NCBI GenBank assembly: GCA_001797815.1
Contig: MGQK01000064.1
Coordinates: 7,982-20,352 of the forward strand
DNA length: 12,371 bases
Direction of reading: 5' to 3'
Source: Deltaproteobacteria bacterium RBG_13_61_14
GTDB taxonomy: Bacteria; RBG-13-61-14
Shown: positions 6,570 to 12,371 of the stretch, piece after piece
Position numbering within the stretch: position 1 is the stretch's first letter
Layout of the letters: every line of letters begins with the position of its first letter
Notes under the pieces: model-generated
Seen by the model: only the letters and a program-made list of their open reading frames with translations
What the model was told of the DNA's origin: nothing
Databases searched by the model: none
Translations under genes and position numbers: made by a program

Positions 6570-7355
6570 TTATTTTCCCAATCGAAGCCCTTGGGGCACC
6601 AGCCGGCCCTGGAAATAGAAACGGCCGTGCCCGTCCACCTGAAAATGCCCGCGGCCGATCGCTTCCAGGGTTTGGGGAAAAATCACCCAGTCCCCTTTCT
6701 CTTTCAGCCGCTCCTGGTTTTGAGACGCCACCCCTTCGAGCACCTGGGGGTCCGAGAGATCAACCCCTGGCGGAATCTCCACCGGCACGGCCGCGGAGAT
6801 CATGAAGAGCCGGCCCATGTCGCACTCGCCCTCGATCAGGTGGGTGGAGGACCGCAGGAATTTTTCGCCGGCGGCGATGGCGTCGCGCACCGCATGGGCG
6901 CCGGTCCATTTCCGCCTTCCGTCCGCAAGCGCGACGGAAAGATCGGCCGGATGCACGTTCACGCCCAGCCAGGCCTGGATCAAGGGCAAAGTGGCCAGGC
7001 TCATGTAGCCGGCATAGGCGGCCGCCGGGGCCGGATAAGGCGAAAGCGCCTGGACCGTGGCCCGGTCGAATTCCTCGCGCCGCTTGAGGTCGCCGCGGGA
7101 GACTCCCCGTTTTTTCAGCCAAGCCCGCAAGTCGCGGACCACCACGGGCAGGTCGTGGTCCCGGCCGATCTCGACCGCCTTGGAGTTCCAGGTGTCGCTG
7201 AAAATCACCACCACTTCGAAGACCGGCTTGCCCTCCTCGCGCGCCAGCCGCTCCTGGTGCTCCAGGATGCGCCGGAGGTTGGTGCCCGAGCCGGACATCA
7301 AGCCCACGACCCGGAGCGGGCCCTGGGCAGGATCGTGCAACGGTCTCAGCTTCAT
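6570..7355 (-). CDS. PurN-like formyltransferase-fold protein
   Basis: 261 residues from the ATG at 7355-7353. The N-terminal Rossmann part holds LRVVGLMSGSGTNLRRILEH (14-33), matching the PurN glycine-rich loop (SGxGSN). The formyl-transfer residues are all present: N133 and H135 in GVNVHPADLS and D179 in STHLIEGECDMG, matching the Asn-His-Asp triad of glycinamide ribonucleotide transformylase. YAGYMSLATLPLIQAW matches the LAGFM region. PurN is about 190-215 residues; this protein has an insertion (about 75-105, KKRGVSRGDLKRREEF) and a longer end (about 195-261). It may be a divergent purine enzyme or a formyltransferase for another amine. No purine genes lie nearby. A good promoter precedes it. 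Confidence 0.82.
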   Translation of the reverse strand: MKLRPLHDPAQGPLRVVGLMSGSGTNLRRILEHQERLAREEGKPVFEVVVIFSDTWNSKAVEIGRDHDLPVVVRDLRAWLKKRGVSRGDLKRREEFDRATVQALSPYPAPAAAYAGYMSLATLPLIQAWLGVNVHPADLSVALADGRRKWTGAHAVRDAIAAGEKFLRSSTHLIEGECDMGRLFMISAAVPVEIPPGVDLSDPQVLEGVASQNQERLKEKGDWVIFPQTLEAIGRGHFQVDGHGRFYFQGRLVPQGLRLGK

Positions 7356-7374
7356 CTTCTTGCTCTCGGCTCGG

Positions 7375-7404
7375 ACTATAGCAAAAAGGCGGTTTCAGCG
7401 TCAA
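7375..7404 (-). promoter_or_regulatory. Promoter for the PurN-like gene
   Basis: On the minus strand TTGACG and TATAGT (each 5 of 6 consensus) are separated by 18 bp. Transcription would start near 7368, leaving a leader of about 13 nt before the ATG at 7355. This is the best-scoring promoter by eye in the window. Confidence 0.65.
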
Positions 7405-7467
7405 CCGAGCCGGAGCCCCGGTCAGTTGCGGGTTTGACAGTGCCGGAGGTTTGAAGGAAAATAGCTA

Positions 7468-8292
7468 ATGATGACCAAGAGATTCGGGTATGTGCTGTTG
7501 TTGGCGCTGCTGGTCCTCACTTCATGCGAGCGCCGGGCCTGGGAGAAAACCACCCGAACCGATACCCTCGCCGCCTACCAGGCCTATGTGAAAGATTATC
7601 CCAACGGCCGGCACCTGGCCAACGCGCGGAGTGCCATCGAGAGCATTCGGCTCCGGGAAGTCATGATCTCCAATGCCGTGGCCGATTACGAAAAGTTTTT
7701 ACAGGATTTCCCGCGCACCATCGCTCGAGATTTTATTATTTCCAACCTGATGCGGCTGCTTGAGCCGAAAGTGCGGGCGCTGACCCCCGATGAAATGGAC
7801 CGGATGACCGCGGAAATCGAGACCTCGCTGGGGACGATCCGTTTCCGTTTCTATGCCCTGGATGCGCCCGAGACCTGCCGCAACTTCATCAAGTTGGCTG
7901 GGTCCCATTTTTACGACGGGCTGCCTTTCATCCGGGTTTCGCCCGGCGAACTCATCCAGACCGGCGCCCCGCGGGAAGACATGACCGCCGGGCCCGGCTA
8001 TACGATCAAGGCCGAGTTCAACGGCCATCTCCATGTCCCGGGCGCGGTCGCCATGCACCGGGACCGATACCCGGACAGCGCCGGCTCTCAGTTTTACATT
8101 GGCCTCGCCGACCTGCCCGAGCGGGACTATCAATATACCGTGTTCGGCCAGGTGACCGAGGGCATGGCGGTGGTGAAAAAAATCGGGGAGCTTGACACCA
8201 ACGGTCCCGACGGCCGACCCATCCCTTACCGGCCCCTGGAAAACATCTACATCACCCGTATCGCCATCTTGGAGCCCCAAGGCCAGCCCTGA
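7468..8292 (+). CDS. Cyclophilin-type peptidyl-prolyl cis-trans isomerase, lipoprotein
   Basis: 274 residues. The start has two consecutive ATG codons with AAGGA upstream. Residues 5-20 form a lipoprotein signal (hydrophobic stretch ending LTSC, Cys20 as lipidated residue). Residues about 31-95 hold two helical repeats of TPR-like type (DTLAAYQAYVKDYPNGRHLA, then ADYEKFLQDFP). The cyclophilin domain spans about 114-269: ETSLGTIRFRFY, APETCRNFIKLA, FIRVSPGELIQTG (F154, R156, Q164), GSQFYIGLA (206-214) and YTVFGQVTEGM. The catalytic arginine and the GSQFxI strand match active cyclophilins. It probably assists folding of envelope proteins from a membrane tether. Lys/Asp/Glu do not follow Cys20 in a way that clearly settles inner versus outer membrane. 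The adaptor-like gene begins 24 nt after its stop. Confidence 0.92.
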   Translation: MMTKRFGYVLLLALLVLTSCERRAWEKTTRTDTLAAYQAYVKDYPNGRHLANARSAIESIRLREVMISNAVADYEKFLQDFPRTIARDFIISNLMRLLEPKVRALTPDEMDRMTAEIETSLGTIRFRFYALDAPETCRNFIKLAGSHFYDGLPFIRVSPGELIQTGAPREDMTAGPGYTIKAEFNGHLHVPGAVAMHRDRYPDSAGSQFYIGLADLPERDYQYTVFGQVTEGMAVVKKIGELDTNGPDGRPIPYRPLENIYITRIAILEPQGQP

Positions 8293-8316
8293 AGGCAAGC
8301 GAAGAAGCACGACTTG

Positions 8317-8994
8317 ATGTTTAACCCCTCCTCTTCCCGGCTGCTCGCCGTCTTTCTCCTGGCCCCGCTTTCGGTTCTCGGCCAAGAGACGAGCTCCCGG
8401 CCGGCGGTAGTGGCGGAGCCGGTTTTTGTGACCGCCGGCCAGGCCCACGTCCGCTCCCTGGAAAAATGGCTGCCCGGACCAGCGGTGCTGGACTCGGTCC
8501 AGAAGCCGAAAACCGCCCGCCTCATTTTTCAGCCGGAGGAAGCCGCCACCGAGCCGATCCAAAAAGGACAGGCGGCCCGGGTAAAGCTGGAACCGCCCCG
8601 CCAAGGTTATCTCGCCGGCGTGGTGGACCGGGTAACCGACGGAGCGGACTCGCGCACCGGGCCTGTTCGGGTGGAGCTTCTGGTCGAGAACCCCGGCAAC
8701 GCCCTGGTCAAAGGCACGACCTATTCCGCCGAGGTCCAGGTGCTCAAGCGACCCAATGCCCTGGTCATTGCCCGCGCCGCCATCCTCTCCGAGGGCAACC
8801 AGACTTTCGTCTTCCGGCTCAGCCGGCCCTCGGGCAAAGCCAGGGTGGAAAAGGTGGCCGTGCATCTGGGTTATGCCACGGAAGAGTGGGCGGAGGTCTC
8901 TACCGGGCTTTGGCCCGGAGAGTGGCTGGCCACTTCCAACCTTAACCTGCTTGAGGACGGGGCCACGGTCTTTGTCCAAGGCGGCTCCAGGTAA
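8317..8994 (+). CDS. Short RND efflux adaptor-like (membrane fusion protein) secreted protein
   Basis: 225 residues from the ATG at 8317, with a TTG codon directly before it; ribosome-binding sequence is weak. Residues 1-23 are a signal peptide (SRLLAVFLLAPLSVLGQ). Residues about 65-145 read as the beta-barrel domain of periplasmic adaptors (TARLIFQPEEAATEPIQKGQ, ADSRTGPVRVELLVENPGNA, VKGTTYSAEV). Residues about 148-222 read as the membrane-proximal domain (VIARAAILSEGNQTFVFRL, VEKVAVHLGYATEEWAEVSTG, LWPGEWLATSNLNLLEDG). The N-terminal coiled-coil hairpin and biotinyl-lipoyl domains of full adaptors (usually about 350-420 residues) are absent. No RND pump or outer-membrane channel lies nearby. 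It could be a reduced adaptor with another role. It ends 6 nt before the RNase R gene. Confidence 0.75.
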   Translation: MFNPSSSRLLAVFLLAPLSVLGQETSSRPAVVAEPVFVTAGQAHVRSLEKWLPGPAVLDSVQKPKTARLIFQPEEAATEPIQKGQAARVKLEPPRQGYLAGVVDRVTDGADSRTGPVRVELLVENPGNALVKGTTYSAEVQVLKRPNALVIARAAILSEGNQTFVFRLSRPSGKARVEKVAVHLGYATEEWAEVSTGLWPGEWLATSNLNLLEDGATVFVQGGSR

Positions 8995-9000
8995 GCGGCC

Positions 9001-11016
9001 ATGGCCCGGCCTCGTCATTTGCGCCACAAAAAGCCCCGGGCCTCCTCTACCCTGACCGGCACCCTCTTGCGCCACCGCAACGGCTACGGGTTCCTGCAGC
9101 CCGACCAGCCGGACCGGCCCGACGTTTACATCTCCCGCTACGGGATGGGCGACGCCATGCACGGCGACCTGGTGGAAATCCGGGTCCGGGAAAAGGGCCG
9201 ACGCCAGGAAGGCGAAGTGGTGCGCGTGATCGAGCGCGTCCATTCCGAACTGGTCGGATATTTCAACGGGCATTTTGTGGCGCCCCGGGACGAGCGCATC
9301 GGCCACTGGGTCCGGGTCCTGCCCGGCAAGTTCGGCCAGGCCGAGCCCGGCGACGTGGTGGTGGTCCGCATCGTCCATTACCCCTCCGGGATGTCCGGCG
9401 CCGAGGGCGAAATCACCGAAGTGCTGGGCCGGGAAGATGACCCGGCGGCGGAGGCGGTGATCGTGCTCCGCGAGCACGGCTTTCTGACCGGCTTCGGCCC
9501 GCAATCCGAGGCCGAGGCCCGGCGCGCCGGAAAGGCCGTGAAAAAAGCGGACCTCCTCGGCCGGGAAGACCTCCGCCATCTTCCCTTTGTCACCGTTGAC
9601 CCGGAAGACGCCCGGGACCATGACGACGCGGTGGCGGTGGAGCGCGAGCGCGAGGGCTTTCGCCTTTACGTCGCCATCGCCGACGTCAGCCATTATGTTA
9701 CCCCCGGCAGCTCCCTTGACCGCGAGGCGTTCGAGCGCGCCACCTCGGTTTACTTCCCGGACCGCGCTTTTCCCATGCTGCCGGAGACGATCAGCGCCGG
9801 CATCGCCAGCCTCCAGCCGGACAAGGACCGCCTGGTCCTGGTCGCGGAGCTTCATCTGGACCGCTCCGGCCGGAGGCAGAGCTACCGCTTTTACGCGGCC
9901 GTGATCCGGAGCCGGCACCGCCTGAGTTATACCCAGGTCCATCGGCTGATGGAAGCACGCGACCCCGCGCTGCGCAAGGAATTGGCCGACGTGGTCCGCG
10001 ACCTGGAAGCCGCCTATCGGCTGGCCAAACTGCGCATCCAGGTCCGGGAAAAGCGGGGCAGCATCGAGCTGGATATCCCGGAGGCCAAAGTGATCTTCGG
10101 GCCGGAAGGCCAGGTGGAGACCATTGTCCGATCCGAGCGAACCATGGCTCACCGCATGGTCGAGGAATTTATGCTCGCGGCGAACGAGGCGGTGGCCGAG
10201 TTCATGACCGAGGCCAAGGTCCCGTTCCTCTACCGCATCCACGAGCCGCCTGACCCCAAGGCGGTGGCGACCCTGGCCGAGTTTCTCCAGAAGCTGGGCC
10301 TGCGGCTTTTGGAGAAGAACCAGGACCCGGAGCAGGTGAAGCCCGCCAACTACCAGCGCCTGATCCGGGCCGCGGAGCGCCGGCCGGAGGCGCGCCTGGT
10401 CTCGATGCTCGCCCTCCGCTCGATGATGCAGGCGATCTACAGCCCCAAGAACAAGGGCCACTTCGGGCTGGCCGCAGAGTGCTATACCCACTTCACCTCG
10501 CCCATCCGCCGCTACCCCGACCTGATCGTCCACCGTCTGCTCAAGCGCCAACTCGGGGTTGATACCGGCCGGGGCCCGGCCGCGCCCGGCGGCGATTTAT
10601 CCCTGGCCGCGGCGCATTGCTCCGAGCGCGAGCGGGCGGCGACCGAGGCGGAGCGGGAGATGGAGGACCTCTTCCGGGTGCGGCTGATGGCCTCGCACCT
10701 GGGCGAAACTTATTCCGGCATCGTCTCGGGCGTCACCGCTTTCGGCCTCTTTGTCGAGCTGGTGGAAATTTTTGTGGAAGGCCTGGTCCCGATTGAGAGC
10801 CTGGACGACGATTACGTCTTTGAAGAAAAAGAATATACCCTCCGCGGCCGGAACCAGGGCCGGCGCTATCGCCTGGGCGACCCGGTGATGGTCCTGGTCG
10901 AGTCGGTCAACCTCGAACGCCGCCAGATCACCTTCCGCCTCCTGGGCCAGCGGCATCCTGACATTCCCAGAAAAGAAAAAATTTCACGCCACGCCGCCAA
11001 GACCGCCAAGATTTGA
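9001..11016 (+). CDS. rnr: Ribonuclease R (RNB-family 3'-5' exoribonuclease)
   Basis: 671 residues from the ATG at 9001, 6 nt after the adaptor-like stop. Domain order: basic N-terminus; OB/cold-shock domains about 17-145 (TGTLLRHRNGYGFLQPDQPDRPDVYIS); RNB catalytic domain about 195-520; S1 domain about 568-648 (GIVSGVTAFGLFVELVEIFVEGLVPI). Catalytic acidic residues D200, D206, D208 and D209 are intact in TVDPEDARDHDDAV; the usual Phe between D206 and D208 is His207. Other landmarks are SVYFPDRAFPMLPETIS (249-265) and the YTHFTSPIRRYPDLIVHR region (495-512). The enzyme degrades structured RNA to short oligonucleotides in the cytoplasm. Compared with E. coli RNase R (813 residues) it lacks the N-terminal helix-turn-helix and has a short tail. 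The last codons (RHAAKTAKI) fall in a tandem repeat. Confidence 0.96.
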   Translation: MARPRHLRHKKPRASSTLTGTLLRHRNGYGFLQPDQPDRPDVYISRYGMGDAMHGDLVEIRVREKGRRQEGEVVRVIERVHSELVGYFNGHFVAPRDERIGHWVRVLPGKFGQAEPGDVVVVRIVHYPSGMSGAEGEITEVLGREDDPAAEAVIVLREHGFLTGFGPQSEAEARRAGKAVKKADLLGREDLRHLPFVTVDPEDARDHDDAVAVEREREGFRLYVAIADVSHYVTPGSSLDREAFERATSVYFPDRAFPMLPETISAGIASLQPDKDRLVLVAELHLDRSGRRQSYRFYAAVIRSRHRLSYTQVHRLMEARDPALRKELADVVRDLEAAYRLAKLRIQVREKRGSIELDIPEAKVIFGPEGQVETIVRSERTMAHRMVEEFMLAANEAVAEFMTEAKVPFLYRIHEPPDPKAVATLAEFLQKLGLRLLEKNQDPEQVKPANYQRLIRAAERRPEARLVSMLALRSMMQAIYSPKNKGHFGLAAECYTHFTSPIRRYPDLIVHRLLKRQLGVDTGRGPAAPGGDLSLAAAHCSERERAATEAEREMEDLFRVRLMASHLGETYSGIVSGVTAFGLFVELVEIFVEGLVPIESLDDDYVFEEKEYTLRGRNQGRRYRLGDPVMVLVESVNLERRQITFRLLGQRHPDIPRKEKISRHAAKTAKI

Positions 11017-11057
11017 AGGAGGAAAATCCACAGATTCCGCAGATTTCGCAGATTTTA
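10987..11057. repeat. Short tandem repeats at and beyond the rnr stop codon
   Basis: Two exact copies of CCGCCAAGA (10994-11002, 11003-11011) form the last rnr codons. After the stop there are three near-copies of a 9-nt unit: CAGATTCCG, CAGATTTCG and CAGATTTTA (11031-11057). Both unit types are of the kind seen as dispersed intergenic repeats in environmental bacterial genomes (from memory). Confidence 0.7.
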
Positions 11058-11089
11058 AGAGAAACTCAAGTTTATCAATCTGGAAGGGG

Positions 11090-11136
11090 GACAGGCATTC
11101 TTGCCTGTCATCCTTTGATCACTGTGCACCGTGCAC
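11090..11136. repeat. Inverted repeats: GACAGGCA hairpin and GTGCAC doublet
   Basis: GACAGGCA (11090-11097) and TGCCTGTC (11102-11109) form an 8-bp stem with a TTCT loop. Two copies of the palindrome GTGCAC follow (11124-11129, 11131-11136). The stem could act as a weak transcription end for rnr but has no T-run. Between 11137 and 11239 I see nothing else recognisable. Confidence 0.6.
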
Positions 11137-11239
11137 TGCTCACTACCACGCCAAAACCTGCTCCAAGAGCCGGCTGTCCTCAATTTCACCAATCGGTTGA
11201 ATTAAGTATGATGTCCCCCGAATTGAATTACAAAAAAGC

Positions 11240-11269
11240 TTGACAAGGTGGCCTAAGGAGCGGTAATTT
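11240..11269 (+). promoter_or_regulatory. Candidate promoter for the OmpA-family gene
   Basis: A perfect TTGACA (11240-11245) is followed after 18 bp by TAATTT (11264-11269, only 3 of 6 consensus). The transcript would start near 11276, just before a purine-rich GGGGAGGG (11280-11287) and the small ORF at 11298. Confidence 0.4.
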
Positions 11270-11297
11270 GATCACTTCCGGGGAGGGAAAAACCTAA

Positions 11298-11447
11298 TTG
11301 GCCCAGCAAGGGGACACGGCCTTTCGGGGCATCAGCGAAGCGATCGAAAGTTGCGGTAACGCATTCAAACCGTTAGGTGAGATCATTGGGAATGCTGGGA
11401 TGGAGACGGAGAAAAAGGACTCCCGGCACAGGAGGAAACAATCATGA
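11298..11447 (+). CDS. Possible 49-residue small ORF upstream of and overlapping the OmpA gene
   Basis: A TTG codon at 11298, directly after an in-frame TAA, opens a 49-codon frame. It begins MAQQGDTAFRGISEAIESC and ends in a basic DSRHRRKQS. Its TGA (11445-11447) overlaps the OmpA ATG in an ATGA arrangement, typical of translational coupling. A purine-rich GGGGAGGG lies about 10 nt upstream of the TTG. There is no signal peptide, membrane segment or recognised family. Codon third positions are less GC-rich than in neighbouring genes, which argues against it. It could be a leader peptide, a small protein or a chance ORF. Confidence 0.3.
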   Translation: MAQQGDTAFRGISEAIESCGNAFKPLGEIIGNAGMETEKKDSRHRRKQS

Positions 11448-11479
11448 ATTTTCCGAAGCGAGTTGAGGAAGCGATCATG
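11432..11479 (+). promoter_or_regulatory. Duplicated ribosome-binding/start element in the OmpA gene
   Basis: GAGGAAACAATCATG (11432-11446) and GAGGAAGCGATCATG (11465-11479) are identical at 13 of 15 positions and lie 33 nt apart, exactly 11 codons. Each contains a Shine-Dalgarno-like sequence and an in-frame ATG, so either can start the OmpA protein. Confidence 0.6.
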
Positions 11480-12358
11480 GGATCCATGAAGTTGGCGGCG
11501 ATTCTTGCGGCCGCCTTGCTGCTCGGATTACCCTTTGCCCCCGCCCAAGCGGAGGATGATGAAGAATCCGGGCCGAAGGCAAAAGACACCCCTTACTTTT
11601 CCGGCATGCCGAATTATAAAATAACCGATGCCCAGGATAAGGAATTTACCGATTATCGTTTCTTTAACGGCAAAGACTGCACTACGCTGGAAGGAAAAAT
11701 GTCGCACCGAGCCTATACCCTGAAGGATGGCGCCGAGCCGGCGAGCGAGCTCCAGATTACGCGCAATTACGCGAATGCCGTCAAGAACATGGGCGGAACC
11801 GTTCTTTTTGAAGGACTCTGTCAGGGCGCGGACTGCGCTGAAAACTGCGGCTATCGCATGCTGGTGGGAAAAGCGCTGAAGGGCGGCAATGAGCTTTGGG
11901 TCGAGGTGGTGCCCTTCAACGGCGGGGGTGATTACTATATCACCGTGGTGGCCAAAGAGGCAATGAAACAAGATGTCACGGCGAGCGCCATGCTTGATGC
12001 TTTGAACCGTGACGGCCATGTTGCCCTGTATATCAACTTCGATTTCGGCAAAGCGACGATCCGGCCCGACTCCAAGCCGGTGATCGAACAGATCGTCCAG
12101 ATGCTGAAAGCCAATCCGGCTCTGGAACTGAGCATCGAGGGCCACACGGACAACGTGGGCGACCCAAAATCGAACCAGGTGCTTTCGGAAAATCGGGCCA
12201 AAGCCGTTATGGCGGCAATCGTCGCGCAAGAGATTGACCCGAAGCGCCTAAGCGCTTTGGGCCATGGTCAGAACCGGCCGATTGCCAGTAACGAATCCGA
12301 AGCGGGCCGCGCCCAGAACCGCCGGGTTGAACTGGTGAAGAAAAGCCGGGCGTCCTAG
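11444..12358 (+). CDS. OmpA-family peptidoglycan-binding envelope protein
   Basis: 304 residues from the ATG at 11444, with AGGAGG 8 nt upstream. A second in-frame ATG at 11477 also has a good site (GAGGAAG) and would place the signal peptide (MGSMKLAAILAAALLLGLP, cleavage after AQA) right at the N-terminus; with the first start the n-region is 15 residues. Residues about 48-180 form an exported domain with cysteines C79, C126, C131 and C135. It includes PYFSGMPNYKITDAQDKEF and LQITRNYANAVKNMGGTVLFE, as in other OmpA-fused DUF4892-like proteins. Residues about 190-300 are the OmpA C-terminal domain: INFDFGKATIRPDS, IEGHTDNVGD (D236), LSENRAKAV (R251) and GRAQNRRVEL. D236 and R251 match the diaminopimelate-binding pair. 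It anchors the envelope to peptidoglycan. There is no N-terminal beta-barrel. Confidence 0.9.
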   Translation: MNFPKRVEEAIMGSMKLAAILAAALLLGLPFAPAQAEDDEESGPKAKDTPYFSGMPNYKITDAQDKEFTDYRFFNGKDCTTLEGKMSHRAYTLKDGAEPASELQITRNYANAVKNMGGTVLFEGLCQGADCAENCGYRMLVGKALKGGNELWVEVVPFNGGGDYYITVVAKEAMKQDVTASAMLDALNRDGHVALYINFDFGKATIRPDSKPVIEQIVQMLKANPALELSIEGHTDNVGDPKSNQVLSENRAKAVMAAIVAQEIDPKRLSALGHGQNRPIASNESEAGRAQNRRVELVKKSRAS

Positions 12359-12371
12359 GGGTCTGCAATCC

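Noticed and set aside
7434-7462. TTGACA-17-GAAAAT promoter for the cyclophilin gene
   Set aside because: The predicted transcription start would fall at or inside the start codon and exclude the AAGGA ribosome-binding site; the true promoter is not clear.
7699-10551. A 950-codon open frame on the minus strand, opposite the cyclophilin, adaptor and RNase R genes
   Set aside because: Three well-supported genes with intact family motifs occupy the plus strand. The antisense frame has a low-complexity His/Gly/Pro/Arg-rich product, as expected when GC-rich codons remove antisense stops.
11013-11243. A 76-codon plus-strand frame starting at the rnr stop
   Set aside because: Most of it is translated repeat sequence (CAGATT array and GACAGGCA hairpin), with only a TTG start and no family signal.
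11298-11443. A riboswitch (c-di-GMP-I/GEMM or glycine type) upstream of the OmpA gene
   Set aside because: There is a short stem with a CGAAA loop near 11340-11355 followed by GGTAACGCA, but the conserved GEMM or glycine core sequences are not present in order.

Overview
The window is GC-rich (roughly 60% by eye). It carries genes typical of an anaerobic bacterium with corrinoid and Fe-S metabolism: a B12-binding methyl-carrier protein, a UroD-type methyltransferase, a NifU-like scaffold, a 2[4Fe-4S] ferredoxin and a B12-binding radical SAM enzyme. It also carries envelope genes typical of a Gram-negative cell (OmpA, a LysM protein, a lipoprotein isomerase, an RND-type adaptor). I suspect Desulfobacterota or a related lineage, but this rests on gene content only. 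There are no rRNA, tRNA, CRISPR or insertion sequences that I can recognise.

Layout. (1) 1-2285: a divergent methyl-transfer module. A corrinoid protein gene runs leftward out of the window. A UroD-family methyltransferase with an unusual N-terminal beta-rich domain runs rightward. Between them lie a good sigma70-like promoter and what looks like the C-terminal remnant of a Gfo/Idh/MocA oxidoreductase. (2) 2391-3370: a small rightward cluster of a membrane-anchored HEAT-like protein, a NifU-like protein and a ferredoxin, ending at a perfect 14-bp GNRA-capped hairpin. (3) 7404-3457, leftward: a PurN-like formyltransferase with its own promoter; a secreted LysM protein with its own promoter and terminator; then a metallo-beta-lactamase-fold hydrolase and a B12-binding radical SAM protein separated by 4 nt. 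(4) 7468-11016, rightward: a cyclophilin lipoprotein, a shortened RND-adaptor-like secreted protein and RNase R, tightly spaced. (5) 10987-11165: short tandem and inverted repeats of a dispersed-repeat type, which run into the 3' end of the RNase R gene. (6) 11240-12358: an OmpA-family protein preceded by a possible 49-codon ORF whose stop overlaps the ompA-like start, with a duplicated in-frame ribosome-binding/start element.

Most likely to repay attention: the fused domain and Gfo/Idh remnant beside the methyltransferase, the hydrolase/B12-radical SAM pair of unknown product, the adaptor lacking its hairpin and lipoyl domains, and the two-start arrangement of the OmpA gene. Very long antisense ORFs in this window (up to 950 codons) look like artefacts of GC-rich codon use and were not annotated.
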